This document shows positions 1 to 11,866 of a stretch of 64,000 bases of DNA, one piece after another. Below the pieces are notes generated by a model that was given only the letters and a program-made list of their open reading frames with translations, had not been told where the DNA came from and made no database searches. Every line of letters begins with the position of its first letter. Position 1 is the stretch's first letter. The position numbers were made by a program, and so were the translations under genes. Source of the DNA: Thereva unica (Eukaryota; Arthropoda; Insecta; Diptera; Therevidae); contig OX465282.1 of assembly GCA_949987705.1 (NCBI GenBank), positions 88,400,070-88,464,069 on the forward strand, written 5' to 3'.

Positions 1-1139
1 AAAACTTCTTGTCCTTGGTAACTTCCATCAAGAAGAATTTTACCTCTTCCTCAACCCCTCCCTTCATTAATGGAAAGGAGGTGACAACAGAAAGCAAATC
101 CAAGGCCGACTTACTGATCTGCTCTCAATCCCCTCCAATCCACTTCATAGTTTTTTCGATGACGGTACTTTGCGTTACTCATACCCCTCCGACAACACAG
201 GACAAGCAAGTGCCAGACCTTGTCTCTTAGAACGTGAACTCATGTCCAACTCGATTAACGCGGACATTAAACTCATTCTTGATTGGGGCCGCAAGAATCG
301 TGTAGAGTTCAATGAAACCAAAACCAAGTACTGTTTATTCTCCACTAAAACCTGCACCAACCTTCCCTCCATTTCAGTGGGCGAGGATAATATAACAGCT
401 GATCCATATCTTAACATCCTCGGCGTGACTCTATCCAACGATTTGCGATGGAATAATCACATACTCCAAGTCACCAAACAAGCGTATCAATGCCTCGGCT
501 TCCTTAAGAGATGCAAGTTTCTCCTTCATCCAACTGCCTTGGCTACAATATACAAGTCCTACATTCGGCCACGCCTTGAATACAACTCGTATATCTGGGC
601 AGGCGCCCTAAAACCACTTTGGCTTGGCTAGACAAAGTGCAAAACCGCGCCATCAAACTCATTGGCGATAGCACTCTTTGCATTGATCCTCTAAGCCACC
701 GTAGGAATGTAGCAGCGCTCGGCAAGTTTTACCGGTATTTTCATAGCGACAGACTGAAATCAAAAACCTCCTGTCTACACGGCAATTTTTATCCCGCAAC
801 ATAAGACTAGCCAGCTCGGCTCACCCCTTCACCCTTCAGCCCTCCCTTTACGCACATTACGTTTTAGCAGTTCGTTTATAAATAGAACAACTCGATTGTG
901 GAACTCTCTTCCGCAGTCGGTGTTTCCGAGCTCATATAACGTCTCAAAGTTCAAACGCAAGGTTCATCGACATCTACTCATGCACCCTCCAGACCCCTAA
1001 CCTATCCAATCTCATCTTTCCTTCAGATCAAGCTTACTACTACATATACATTGCACCATGACTTGTAAGACATGACGGACTAGTAGTACAAAGGGTGACT
1101 CCTAAGCTTCATCTTGCCACAAACAAAAAAAAAAAAAAA
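1..1139 (+). mobile_element. Non-LTR retrotransposon, 3' part with poly(A) tail
   Basis: The 3' portion of a LINE-type element. Reverse-transcriptase C-terminal coding sequence is followed by a short 3' region and an A-rich tail at 1125-1139. The left edge of the window cuts the element. The core of the RT domain is missing: a segment that normally precedes RT joins directly to the catalytic FDDG box near position 150. The copy is therefore internally deleted and cannot be active. The clade is not certain; it belongs to the broad CR1/Jockey-like group. Confidence 0.75.
9..1010 (+). pseudogene. Reverse transcriptase fragment (non-LTR)
   Basis: Remnant of the pol protein that copies element RNA into DNA at the target site. 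Around 150-170 the reading is FFDDGTLRYS, the usual position of the F/YADD catalytic box. It is followed by the post-catalytic stretch LILDWGRKNRVEFNETKT and the thumb-like LGVTLSNDLRWNNHI. A one-base shift near 608 moves the frame so that WLDKVQNRAIKLIGD (about 625-670) continues it, and a further shift follows near 800. Upstream sequence at 9-140 (SIKKNFTSSSTPPF, KSKADLL) resembles the linker before RT, so palm motifs between the two parts have been deleted. The family assignment rests on this typical C-terminal pattern. Confidence 0.75.
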
Positions 1140-1351
1140 TGCGGCGAATTTCCTCTGACATAAAATTGCATGGTTTTTTTTCGTCCCGGCTTTCACACAT
1201 AGCCCGAAAAATCTTGTTTATTGTTTATTTATTTGCCAAACAAGGCACTTAACAAAAACAGTTACAGATAAAAAAAATACATATTAACAATAATAAGGAA
1301 CATTGCAGTATTTAATATTTAAATATTAAACTAAGATCTAGGTCTATAATG

Positions 1352-4278
1352 TTAGTTAGAAGAGGACAATAGGGAAATTAGTTTTCTTTTATAGGAACTT
1401 TTGTTAATTGAGGGAGAGAAACAGGACGCGTAGGAATTGAAGGTAATGCAGCACCTGTTAACAGGCTCGTTTCTAGCATATTCAGTGCGATGCGGGTACT
1501 CTTTAAGCAGTTTGGAATGTCTTGTTTGTCGAGTATCGTTAAATTTGATTGTGTCCGACAGGAACTGCACCTTGAGATTATTGTTCAGGACATCCAGGGT
1601 AAAACAAGATATAAGCAATTTCCGTCTAAGGGATAGAGGCAAGAGATCAAGGATTTTGAGCCTGTCCTTATAGTGAGGAAGGTTGTGAAAATCCGAAGGA
1701 TTATAGAGGTTCCTAAGCGCGAAAAGAAGGAACTTCTTTTGGACAGATTCTATTCGATTACTACTAATTTGAAATATAGGATCCCAGATCTGGCACGCAT
1801 ACTCAAGAATAGGACGGACCAATGAGCAAAACAAGGCTTTAGTAACCCAAACATTGTCGAATTCTTTAGCTCTTCTTTTGATAAAGCCCAACAGCTTGTT
1901 GGAGATCTAGCAATAATATTATCATAGTGTAAGTTAAAGTTTAACTTGCTGTCGAGGACAATGCCTAAATCAACAATGTGATCGACACGATCCAAGACAT
2001 TGTCATTGAGATAATAATTTTGCAGCTGTTTGTTTCTTTTCCTGGAGAAGGTAATTACGTGGCACTTACTGGTGTTAAGAAGAAGATTGTTAGTGGTGCA
2101 CCAGTCATGTAGTGCATTAAGTTTCGACTGTAAAAAGGATACATCAGTTTGAGACCTTATAGCACTATAAATTTTTAGATCATCGGCGTAAAAGAGGTGC
2201 GGAATGCCATTTAATATTTCAGATAGATCGGAAATGAATATGTTAAATAGAAGTGGCCCTAGGTGGCTGCCTTGCGGTACACCTGAGGTTACATTGATTT
2301 CTTTTGAGAGGAAGCCCTGAAATCTTACCACCTGAGTTCTCCCGTTAAGATAGGATGTTATCCAATCCAGAAGGGGGCCGGATATCCCAAATCTTAATAA
2401 TTTCATATATAGAATGTGGTGGTCTACTCGATCGAATGCCTTGCTGAAGTCAGTGTAGACAGCGTCAAACTGGTGGCCTTGTTCCATACCGCACAGTAGT
2501 TCGGATATCATTATCATAAGATTGGATGTGGTGGAACGACCTTTTCTGAAACCATGTTGCTGATCGTTTAGGTTCGGAACAATTAGAGGGGCAATCTTGT
2601 CATAGATAAGTTTTTCAAATAGTTTAGGGATAACAGATAGGATAGCAATGCCCCTATAGTTGTCCACCGCATGTTTATCACCTGACTTAAAGATTGGTGT
2701 GAGGAAGGATTTCTTCCATACCGAAGGAAACTTACCGGCAGAAAGGGACTTGTTAAAAATGAGGTGAAGAGGGAGTAGAATGAGTTGGGCGTGGCTCTGC
2801 AAAAAACTTGCAGGTAGACAGTCCGGACCGTGACCTTTATTGACCTCCAGATCTATAAGACCTGTCATTATATCTTCGGGCGATAAAGATATATTGTCTA
2901 TAAGGACCGCAGTTTCGGAATGCTCTCTTGGGACAGTGTGTGCAGTCGAAGAAATGGGGCAGAAGATTTCACTGAACCTGTCCGCAAACATGTTTGAAAT
3001 TTCTTGGGGGAGAGAGGAGTGCGTGATACCGTTTGTCATTGTTGTCGGGTAGCCTGATGTTTTTCGCTTTAGGTTAACGAAATCAAAGAATTTTTTAGGA
3101 TTACGTATGATATTTTCACCGACAGTCTTTGCATAGGTAGTATAGGCCTCCCGTGACCTATGATTAAATTCTGAGGCTAACCTGGCGTATTCAGATTTCT
3201 GCTCAGCACTAACATTGTTGTTATTTTTCACTACGCGGTACAATTTATTTCTCCTATTACGAAGGGACCGAATGTTTTTGTCAAGCCATGGCTCCGTCAA
3301 TTTATCCCTTTTTTTTATTTTGGGTACGAATCTGCCAATGGTGTTAAAGATAACATCGTAGAATCTAGTAACTAGCTCGTCAATATCATCACCATCAAGT
3401 AGATCCTCCCAGTTAATAAGGGATAATTCAGTGCTAATACTAACATTATCGGCATTCTTAAAATCGAAGACTACGGAGTTGTTATAGGAGGCGAGAAAAT
3501 CAGTTATTGTAGAACTGAGCTCGACGACCCACGCGGAATGATGTGTAGTGTTATTAAATAGATTCTCTTCTTCAGAAGCGGGAAGCACGTTCAAATCCTC
3601 ATAGAGGTTAGTGAAGATTAAATCCAACCACTTCCCATTTGAATTTGGTTGGCTAATTACCTGTTGCAAGTCGTTGCTGTAAAGATTGTCGATAAACTTT
3701 ATATCGACGGGGTTTGATACATTAATCGGAAGTAAATAACTGTCTTCCTCGTCACGAATAAAAGATATATTAGGCCGATTAAAGTCACCTATGATTAATA
3801 TATCTTTGCTATCGTTGGATATTTCATCTATCATATGAATCACATTATCATATATAGATTCGTCGGAGTTTGGAGGTAAGTAAAAAGAACCGATGACAAT
3901 GTATTTATTTCCGAACTTTACCCGTACTAAAATATGTTCGAAAGTTTGAGACGATGTAGTCGCGATAAGTTCACTATTTAAGGGGTCTCTAACAGCTATG
4001 AGGACACCACCTCCTCTTGAGAGACCGGTAGATATATAATCTCTATCGCATCTATAAATGGACCAGCTGCCATGCAAGATCTCCTCGTTAAGGAAGGAGT
4101 CATTCAACCAAGTCTCGGTTAACACCAGTACATTGAAGTCACAGGATTTGGAGTCGATAAAAAGATCCTTCAGTTTGCCTCTCATCCCACTGCAGTTATG
4201 ATAGAAGAGTCTTAAGTTATCGGAAGATGTTAGTTTTGAATGACGGGCTGGGAGATGGTTAGAATTTCGGGGGGAAGC
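1352..4278 (-). pseudogene. CR1-type ORF2: endonuclease and reverse transcriptase, one frameshift
   Basis: Pol polyprotein that nicks target DNA and primes reverse transcription there. The N-terminal endonuclease begins with LRLFYHNCSGMRGKL (conserved Asn just before the first ATG at 4185), then LVLTETWL (catalytic Glu) and IIGDFN (Asp/Asn). The C-terminal motif where SDH is usual reads THHSAW. The RT has TDFSKAFDRVDHH (motif A Asp), SGVPQGSHLGPLLF and FYADDLKIYS (YADD). Near 1895 the frame slips: DNIIA continues in another frame as LLGFIKRRAKEFDNVW, and the normal C-terminus ends at 1352. The open frame extends upstream of the ATG to just after the ORF1 stop, and I include it because the endonuclease needs it. 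Confidence 0.87.
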
Positions 4279-4281
4279 TAG

Positions 4282-6291
4282 TTAAGGACGATAATATCTA
4301 TTTGATTCGTCCCGACTCCTTTGAAGTTGGGAGATATGTTTTGCTCTGACATGGGACCCATATGCAGAGAGGTCCTTGCTAACTTGCTGAGGGGAAATTT
4401 GGAATTGTTCATAGAAATTTGTAAAGAGTTCTAGGAGGGCATTACGTTCAGTAGGTAGGCCCTCTTGCTGAATAGAAATAATTAGACTAGTCCTGGTCTT
4501 ACCATTAATGCAAGTTGAATCTGGTTTGTTGTGCATGTAAGCCAGGAATAGGCGAACATCATCAAAGATCCTCTTTTCTCGCAAGCGTGAAAGCAAATAT
4601 CTCTTATCTTCGGAGTCAGCAGATATAATGGTATTTTTTACCACCGGGGGTTGTAGAGGATTCAAGAAAGGCGACTTGGATCTTACCGAAGAATCCGATG
4701 ACATTTGCTGTGGCGGGGTTGGTTGAGGTTGAGCATCGCAGATGTCAGCGTAGGAACGGCCGCCAACAATAACGTGACTTCGCGCGAAATTCGGGTAATT
4801 AGTGGTTGGGAGTGGATCATTAGTAACGTTAGTGCTCTTAGTTTTTCTGATGGTGGTTGGAAGTAAATTTTTTGTATTATTGGTTAGTGAGTTAGTAGTT
4901 GGTGAATTATTAGTAGTGTTAGTGTATATTTTGTTAGGTTTTACTTTAGGGCTACTCTTAGATTTACTTAGCCTATCTATCCATCGGTGTAAAATTAAGT
5001 TCTTCCATGTAAAGATCTTTGCCTCATTCTGGAACAACCAATCGTATCTAGAGGGCAAGGCCAATTTGAAGCTCCTGGGTTTATTGGGCTTCTTATTTCG
5101 ATGACTGACTTCTTCGCAGTTCGATATATCAATCGAGAAGTCAGTTTTAAACAGCGAAATTACCCAAGATGAGTTGAATCGTGGTTGCACGCCCTTGAGG
5201 AAATAATAGGACACGTTGTCGTTGGTGCTCGAGACATTTACTGTCCTGACGTTACTTATGCCGCTGCACATGGGGGCACGCTGTTTCTTTCTATTGCTGC
5301 GCCCGGAAGTTTTCGGTGTCTGTTGATTTTTGTTGCTGATCCTTTCCAGCCGGGCATCCCATTCTCCCTGAGACCAAGTCGTGCCGAACTTATTAATCGT
5401 GCGCTCCGGCAGATGAAGCGGTGGTAGATTAGTCGGCGAATTTTCCGAAATAGATAAGGTCCGCTGGTGGAGGCCGTTGATTGGGGACCTCAGAGTAAAG
5501 TTGTCGTCGTAGATAATATCGTTGATATTTTCACTGAACGGCAGATCTTCACTTAATCCAGCAGGAGGAGAGATCGGGTCTATTGGATTTAGTGACTTAA
5601 TGGCAGCCAGTTCAAATTGGAGGTTGTTGAGCTGGAAATTTAGTTCCCTTTTAAGTAGATTAACTGCCTTTTCCAACTCAGAGAATTTGCTCCCATGGTC
5701 AGCTAAGATATCTTGGATATCATTGCTGGAACTGCAGCGATTAGCATCTGAGCTCAACTTAATTTTTTTTAGGGATGCAGCAATCATATTAAGCTCAAAT
5801 TTCAAAAATTTTTCGAAATCATCAGAGCACTTAGGGGCATCCTTGGATAGCGATAAGTTATCAACTTTTGATCTGAGAAGCTGAAAACTCTTAGCGGTCT
5901 GGAGTTGGCTACTCTCAATCCTATCCACCGCATAAGAAAGCTCGTCCACATTCTGAATTATCAGCTGGGCACTTCTGTCCGTGTTAAAGGCCTTTGCGCT
6001 GCAAGCTTCCAAATCACTTTTAATGTGAGTCAGCGCCTCCGCCAAATTGTCGATGTTGTTGTTGTTCGCTTTAATTGCCATCAAGACATGAGACAAGTTG
6101 ATCGACTTGCAGTCTGCGCAGTAGAATTTAAAAGCTTTTTTAAATTCATTTACATGATGTAGCGCAGTGCGGGAAAGTCCAATGCATGAGGCATGGAATG
6201 ATACCTGGCATATACCACTGCATGTGACCCACTGGGTGACGTCGGCGGTGGAGTTGTCGATGGTGCAAGAATTATTACCGCAATTGCTCAT
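4282..6291 (-). CDS. CR1-type ORF1 protein with PHD finger
   Basis: About 669 residues from the ATG at 6291, chosen because MSNCGNNSC directly starts the zinc finger. An upstream in-frame ATG at 6363 would add 24 residues of unclear value. The N-terminal PHD-like finger (roughly residues 3-55) has the Cys/His order CGNNSC, TCSGIC, HASC, CADC. Then come a long polar segment likely to form coiled coils, a low-complexity Ser/Thr/Asn stretch, and a C-terminal region with SSWVISLFKTDFSIDIS and RSFKLALPSRYDWLF. CR1-group ORF1 proteins bind element RNA; the PHD finger may contact chromatin (inference). The frame is open throughout. The TAA stop is followed immediately by the ORF2 frame. Confidence 0.85.
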   Translation of the reverse strand: MSNCGNNSCTIDNSTADVTQWVTCSGICQVSFHASCIGLSRTALHHVNEFKKAFKFYCADCKSINLSHVLMAIKANNNNIDNLAEALTHIKSDLEACSAKAFNTDRSAQLIIQNVDELSYAVDRIESSQLQTAKSFQLLRSKVDNLSLSKDAPKCSDDFEKFLKFELNMIAASLKKIKLSSDANRCSSSNDIQDILADHGSKFSELEKAVNLLKRELNFQLNNLQFELAAIKSLNPIDPISPPAGLSEDLPFSENINDIIYDDNFTLRSPINGLHQRTLSISENSPTNLPPLHLPERTINKFGTTWSQGEWDARLERISNKNQQTPKTSGRSNRKKQRAPMCSGISNVRTVNVSSTNDNVSYYFLKGVQPRFNSSWVISLFKTDFSIDISNCEEVSHRNKKPNKPRSFKLALPSRYDWLFQNEAKIFTWKNLILHRWIDRLSKSKSSPKVKPNKIYTNTTNNSPTTNSLTNNTKNLLPTTIRKTKSTNVTNDPLPTTNYPNFARSHVIVGGRSYADICDAQPQPTPPQQMSSDSSVRSKSPFLNPLQPPVVKNTIISADSEDKRYLLSRLREKRIFDDVRLFLAYMHNKPDSTCINGKTRTSLIISIQQEGLPTERNALLELFTNFYEQFQISPQQVSKDLSAYGSHVRAKHISQLQRSRDESNRYYRP

Positions 6292-6348
6292 GTTGATTAT
6301 TATTTCCGTAAATAAACACTCAAATTTCCGTGGCGATGCGGCTGACGA

Positions 6349-6610
6349 GAGTCCAAAGTTCAATTATTTTAATAGTTTGTATAATTATATAATTAGCTAA
6401 GTTAATTATCACTAAGGATGGCACTAGTGAATTAATCAAAACAGAGTTCACAAACTATTTCTGGGGCGTTATTTGGTACTGAACTAACTACACGACTGCA
6501 GAGTCCAAAGTCCAATAGTTTTGAAATATTGATCAGGGGGGTGTTTTGCGGGGGGTGGAACACTAAGAACACTAAGGATACACTAGTGTAAGTTAAGTAA
6601 ACAAGAAATC
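6349..6610 (-). repeat. Imperfect tandem repeat in the CR1 5' region
   Basis: AGAGTCCAAAG occurs near 6350 and again near 6500, followed in each case by TTCAATTATTTTAATAG or TCCAATAGTTTTGAAAT. CACTAAGGAT with a following CACTAGTG occurs near 6411 and near 6573. Spacing is about 150-160 bp, so the leader seems to hold two diverged copies of one unit. Confidence 0.6.
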
Positions 6611-6720
6611 ACAAAAAACTTCTTCGGATAAGAGAGTAAAAAATTCCGGACGGAGGTGAAAATTAATACACGTCTGCACGGTTCAAGAGAATACTTAATG
6701 AACTTAATAATCTAAGTAAC

Positions 6721-7815
6721 GAGTGCATGCAAGGTGCATGTGTTTGTTGTGCATACTTGTGTGTGCTATTTCGAATGCGGCAATACAGAAAAAGTTAAAA
6801 GTAGCCCGACCTTTGCGTGGCATGCATTCCATTCATGGATTATTCCATCAGGTCGCATTTGAATACACACACTTCTATATTATTTATCAACGAATTGAAC
6901 GTATGTACGCTTGGATATGTCACCAGCTGTATGCATGCTCCGCTCCCGCTACATTCATGATCATTAATAATTGCAACCTCATCGGCATAGACTATTCCAA
7001 ACCCAAGTATTGTTTTACCAACCAGTCCGCCAACCACATCCAATGAAGCTTAACCTATGCGAGCCGCTTTACCTACGCGAACGAGAGCCAGTCTACTTGA
7101 GTATGGTATTGGCACCCTTTATGGCCACCTAGCCCTAGCCAATTACCTGATTTCTTCGTCCCATACAATCTTTTAGGCAGCCAATTAATTTCAAAGGGAC
7201 CAAAAAGAAATTCAAAAAACAATCAACCCATTTTTCAAATTCCTCTTTCTAGGCGTAGTTGAAAATAATTTACCGAATTTGAAGCATAAAGTTGAAAAAA
7301 CATTTTTTACAACCTTTATATTTTCAGTCGATGTAGGGATAGTTTCACCCCTTTACTATTATCCCTTATCATAAAATTTGCTTTGTTATAAATCAACCAC
7401 TTTTGAATATAATTATAAATATTGCAAAATATGTATTTTATTTGATTGTTTTTGATTATAATTAAAATTATCGCGAAAACCCATAAAAAAGGGAGTTTTT
7501 AAGCATATTTAAAGGTGACATGCATATTTTAAGGCTGTCGGACCCTGATTTTCGTAATCAGCGACCCAAAAAACATATCAGGAACGATTTTTACAACAGT
7601 GTAATGTTTTGACTTAAAATATTCGTCGATTTGTTGCAAGTTAAAAAAAATTTAATTTAAAAAGTGGGAAAGGAGCAGCACATCTCACCAAAAGGGGAAG
7701 TGGATGCCAATTTAAAGCAATCACCTCACACATTTAATTCACCACTTCCTTTTGATATTCTAAGCACCCAAACCACCGACATAAGGTTTTAACAGCTTCG
7801 GTTTTATCAATTGAA
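6721..7815. other. AT-rich stretch without a supported gene
   Basis: No coding sequence I can recognise. Open frames at 6723-7046 (+) and 6840-7043 (-) overlap each other and show no family motif. The right part contains a diverged inverted copy of repeat family R, listed separately. Confidence 0.6.
7278..7600 (-). repeat. Dispersed repeat family R, copy 1 (diverged, inverted)
   Basis: Read on the minus strand this matches the order of elements at 20491-20870 and 37734-38060. It runs from GGTCGCTGATT and CCGACAGCC, through a short GGGTTTTCGCGAT block and TGGTTGATTT, to AAGGGATAATAG and AAAGGGGTGAAACTATCCC. Ends are not preserved. Confidence 0.5.
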
Positions 7816-7984
7816 GGGGGCATGACACTCTTGCGGCCGTTTTTCGTGTGGTTTTTTGATAATTTTTTTTGAGCAAACGAAGAGACGTAGAGGTATAAGG
7901 TTTTCTGCAATTGAAAGTACTCGTATTAATGTACAAAATTATATTTTATTTAACACCCTGTGTCGTGCAAAGTGTCATGCCCCC
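7816..7984. mobile_element. 169-bp MITE with TGAA target duplication
   Basis: Terminal inverted repeats GGGGGCATGACACT (left) and AGTGTCATGCCCCC (right) bound a 169-bp non-coding segment. TGAA lies directly on both sides (7812-7815 and 7985-7988), as expected for a 4-bp target-site duplication. Superfamily unknown. Confidence 0.7.
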
Positions 7985-7988
7985 TGAA

Positions 7989-8550
7989 GCGTGCAAAAAG
8001 TATTTTATATTGGAGAAAATTACAAATTAAACGTAAGAAAGATGTATTGTTCATTTATTCTTTCATTTTTTCATTTTTGTTTACATCGTGTGGTATTTTA
8101 AGAAAGTCTCAAGTGTTTATACCGTAACTTCCCGGCAGGGCCACATGTTTGGCCACGCCAAAAAGCAGATCCACTTGCTCAGGCTGCGCCGAAAATTCTT
8201 GTCGTATATGCCGCTTCCAACATGTCAGTCAACTCCAAAGTGTCCGCGGCATAAGCCCGGCCAGTGATCAAACCACAAGAAAATTCTGAAATAATTCACC
8301 TCTACATGATGGTGAATTTGTATTCCTATAATGAGATAAAGCAAAGTCTGGACGACAACGTAGCTGACATGCCAGAAAATCTATGCAGTAAGGCAGAGTG
8401 TATTTTAACTGTTGCACACACAGCTCGAGTTACTTCGTCTCTTGTACCCCGTCCTCCCATTTCCCATCGTTATACGAAATTTCTGACGATTTTTCAATGT
8501 GTAGAGCGCTACACGTTACACAAATGAAATTGATTCACTCTCATGTAAAT
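7989..8550. other. Non-coding AT-rich sequence
   Basis: No recognisable gene. A weak open frame at 8264-8527 has no family motif and simple composition. Confidence 0.5.
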
Positions 8551-9296
8551 TTTTTGTTTTTTTGCTTCTTTGACTATATCTTTTTTTGGGTCAGAGATAC
8601 GTATAGGTATTGCATTTTAAAAATGAAAGTAAACAAAATTTTCTTTAAAATGCCGTGTCGAAAAAAATTTTAGTTAAAAATTGGCCGAAATATGTTCACT
8701 CGAACATAACTTATTTTTATTCTTATTATTGTTTTCATTATCACATTGTTGAAAAATAAAAGTGCTATACAACGGACATATGTACATACATACGGACACC
8801 TTTTTATGTGGAAATCTAACTGAAGTAGAAATAAATTCTGCATCAGAATATATTGTAGCTTCTCTGTTTGGGGTAAAGTTAAACATGTCCATAAGCAACT
8901 GTAATTTCCGGAATTTTTACAAATTATCAAAAGCTGCAATAAACCGCATGGCTTAAGAACGTATTTCCAAATCTAGCAGTGGCAAGGAAATCACTTAAAC
9001 CCTCTGAACTAGGGTTGGAAAAAATCTAAATATGAACTAATTGCCATTCGCGCAACAGCACCTCCTGCGCCATAGATTTTTCTAAAAAAAAAGTGGCTTG
9101 AAGTCGCAGCAATGGTTGTGTAAAAGATTTAAAAAAGGTTATATTCGAGTGGCCATATTTCGGCCAATTTTTATTCAAAATTTTTTTTCGACCCGGCACT
9201 TTAAAGGAAATTTTGTTTACTTTCTTTTTTAAAAAGCAATACCTATACGTATCTCTGACCAAAAAAAAGATATACTAGTCAACAAAGCAAAAAACC
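8551..9296. repeat. Foldback element, about 150-bp arms
   Basis: The left arm (about 8551-8709) contains GGTCAGAGATACGTATAGGT, AAAATTTTCTTTAAA and TTGGCCGAAATATG. The right arm (about 9145-9296) carries the reverse complements in reverse order, with small differences (CCGTGTCGAAA against GCCGGGTCGAAA). The spacer of about 430 bp has only a short unrecognised open frame. The structure is that of a non-autonomous DNA transposon; clean target duplications were not found. Confidence 0.7.
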
Positions 9297-11200
9297 AAAA
9301 AAAAATCGAAATTTTCGCTTTTTTTTCTTTTTGTTTCAACATTTTTGACATAAAAAAAATTTCTAAATTTTTTTAAACAAACCTTTTCTATGGGAAATTG
9401 AATTCTCTACAAAAAATTTCATATAATGTACATATCTCGAAATTTTGCTTCGTTTGCGAGATATATTGCAAAAACTAAAAAGGTCCATTTTGAAACATAC
9501 CTCCAATTTCCACCCTCTAATTTAAAAGCACTCCGGTTTTTTCTTCTTAAATGATCCATTGAACGATTCCTACAATAACACCCTGTGAAGGCTTTGGTTC
9601 CTTTCTATATGACATAATCAATAGACCATTAAAGCAAAAGATGAGAACCCAATCATAAAACTCAGAATTCAGTACTATTCTCCTCAACATAGGATATACA
9701 ATACTGTTCTGAGATTAATGAAATGATGACAGTGAGCTCTGCAAGTTCTTTGAAAGTTCGTAATAGACGAGGAAATTTTGATGAGCGACATTTATGACGA
9801 TTTCGAAAATATCAACTCAACTAAATCGACTCAACTCAGTAATACCACAAACATTGTAATACTTACAAATGAAACATCTAACATCGTTTTTAAACAAGCG
9901 TTACAGTGGATTGTTAACGAGTGCCGTGCGCCGGTATGACCGGAAACGACGAAATACGAAAACAGGAAGCAGCAACTGTCCTTTTTAGGATCAGATTAGT
10001 AGTATCGTCTTAAAATGTTGGAAATCTTCGTCAACCATGTTCGTTATGGCGCAAATTCAGGGTGCCAATTATCTGAGAATATCAAAATCTACGCGCATAA
10101 GACTGAATAAAATTGGCTAGGTATCTGTTGTGCATGTAGTATAAAAGTAAAGTTTTTCGATGATTAACCTCGAATTTTAAAAAAAGTTGTAGGTAACATA
10201 TTTTTATAGTCAACTCTAAAGTTATGCACACATAATTTTGTTTTATTAAAAGGCGTTGCAACGCACGCCGGTTTTTAGTCCATGGAAATGGTACTTTAAC
10301 ATTGCAAAAATGCAGGACAAGGTTTTATTTTTGGGACATGTAGGGGGGTCAGTGTGAGCTTTGAGTTTTCAGGATTCTAACCCCCCCCCCCCATTTGGCC
10401 GCCATCTTGGAAAACGTGTGCAAATGGTTTTTCCACTATATCTCCGATACGGTACATCTTACCGAAAATTTGCAGGGACACTTTTTGTTTAGAATTAAAT
10501 AATCTACAATTTATTGCTTAGAAATTTTGTGGTAAAATGAATAATTAAGAAGTTATAAGCCTTAGAACACAAAAATTAGTCACAGTATTTTCTTAACTAT
10601 TTTCCTTCAACTTTAACAAAAAAAATAATAACAAGTTTTTTGTAGAGGGTTTCATTAGGAATAATTTTCATTCATTACTTTTTTAATTTCATTCAATACG
10701 AAGGGTTTTACAGCGCCCCGAAGGCCGATTTTCGGAATATTTTATTACAATTTCACCTCCTAGAAATTAGCAATAACAGCTAGCAAGTAATAATAATGAA
10801 TGAAAATGAATGACTATACGTTATAAGAAATGCCGATGTTTCAGTAATGTAATAAAATTGTTTCGCATTTTTTTGCGGGTTTTTATTGCTGTTATGCCAT
10901 GTTTTATAATGTACGATATGGTTTAAAATGAAATTCTTTGAATAATAACATGCGTTACTCCAATTTTTTTTAAATAATTTGTTTTAGGACTACACAAAAA
11001 AGTATTTCATCTAAGCTTTGTTCGTTTACTTTGGGCAGATAAAAGTTTTCTGGTAAAACTTTATGAGAGTGGGGGTAGAATTTGCTAAAAGTAAGCGAAC
11101 GCGTTTTGGGTGAAAACTTTCTCTGACATAATTTTGACATTTCAAATAAAAATTTTTGCTGTGTGCATTAAGTTCTCGAGTTTTAATAATTATTAAAAAC
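9297..11200. other. AT-rich non-coding stretch
   Basis: No supported gene. It contains a homopolymer C run at about 10381-10392 followed by a CCGCCATCTTGGAAAAC block that may belong to an old repeat. The 5' flank of the Harbinger transposase begins near 11000; terminal repeats for that element were not found. Confidence 0.5.
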
Positions 11201-11866
11201 ATGGCAGATAATAACATTTTGAGTGTAATATTGTGCGAAAGTGATGACGCCAGTTCAAGTGAAGATGAATTTAATACTATTTGAGAAAGTGCAATACATT
11301 TATTGGACAATAACGAAAGCAATGACTCAGTTGAGGCAATCTTACTGTTGGCAGCAGAAGAGCCACTAAAAAGAAGGAACTGTATTAGTTTTTATATAGA
11401 AAATGTGGTATCGAAATACACGGATGTAGAATTTAGGAAACATTTTAGAATTTCTCTAAAACTTTTTTGCGTTATATCAACAGAATTCGGAAAATCGGGA
11501 ATATACTCGATATTGAGGGATGACAAAAAAACCTCCGCAGAAAAGCACATCGTAGTATTCTTGTGGTTTGCTGGGCATGAAGCTGCATGCTTCAGAGACA
11601 TCGGAGACCGTTTCGATTTGTCCATTTCGACAGTATCGGCGATAATAACGAGAGTAAACGTATTTTTAAGCAACTCTTCGCCGCAAGTCATTAAATGGCC
11701 TAACGATGTAGCAAAACAAGAAACTGCGGAATATTTTATGAAGTCTGGTTTCCCTAATATTATTGGTAAGTACAATTTGTGTAAAAACAACAATACAATG
11801 TGAATTTTAAAAATAATGTATTTATTAGGGGCTATTGATGGCACTCACATAAATATTGAACCGCCG

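Larger units (their letters stand above)
1211..6720 (-). mobile_element. CR1/L2-type LINE, nearly full length
   Basis: A two-ORF non-LTR retrotransposon read on the minus strand: 5' region about 6720-6292, ORF1 6291-4282, ORF2 4278-1352, short 3' region ending near 1211 in an A-rich AAATAAATAAACAATAAAC sequence instead of a long poly(A). A PHD-finger ORF1 plus an APE-type endonuclease/RT ORF2 is the known CR1-group arrangement. One frameshift near 1895 in ORF2 is the only clear lesion, so this is one of the youngest-looking elements in the window. Target duplications were not identified. Confidence 0.85.

Noticed and set aside
4802..5104. Hydrophobic plus-strand frame with Val/Leu runs
   Set aside because: Antisense of the low-complexity linker in the CR1 ORF1; apparent membrane segments are a composition effect.
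6723..7046. 107-codon plus-strand frame with Cys-rich start
   Set aside because: Overlaps an opposite frame, no homology pattern, lies in a repeat-flank region.
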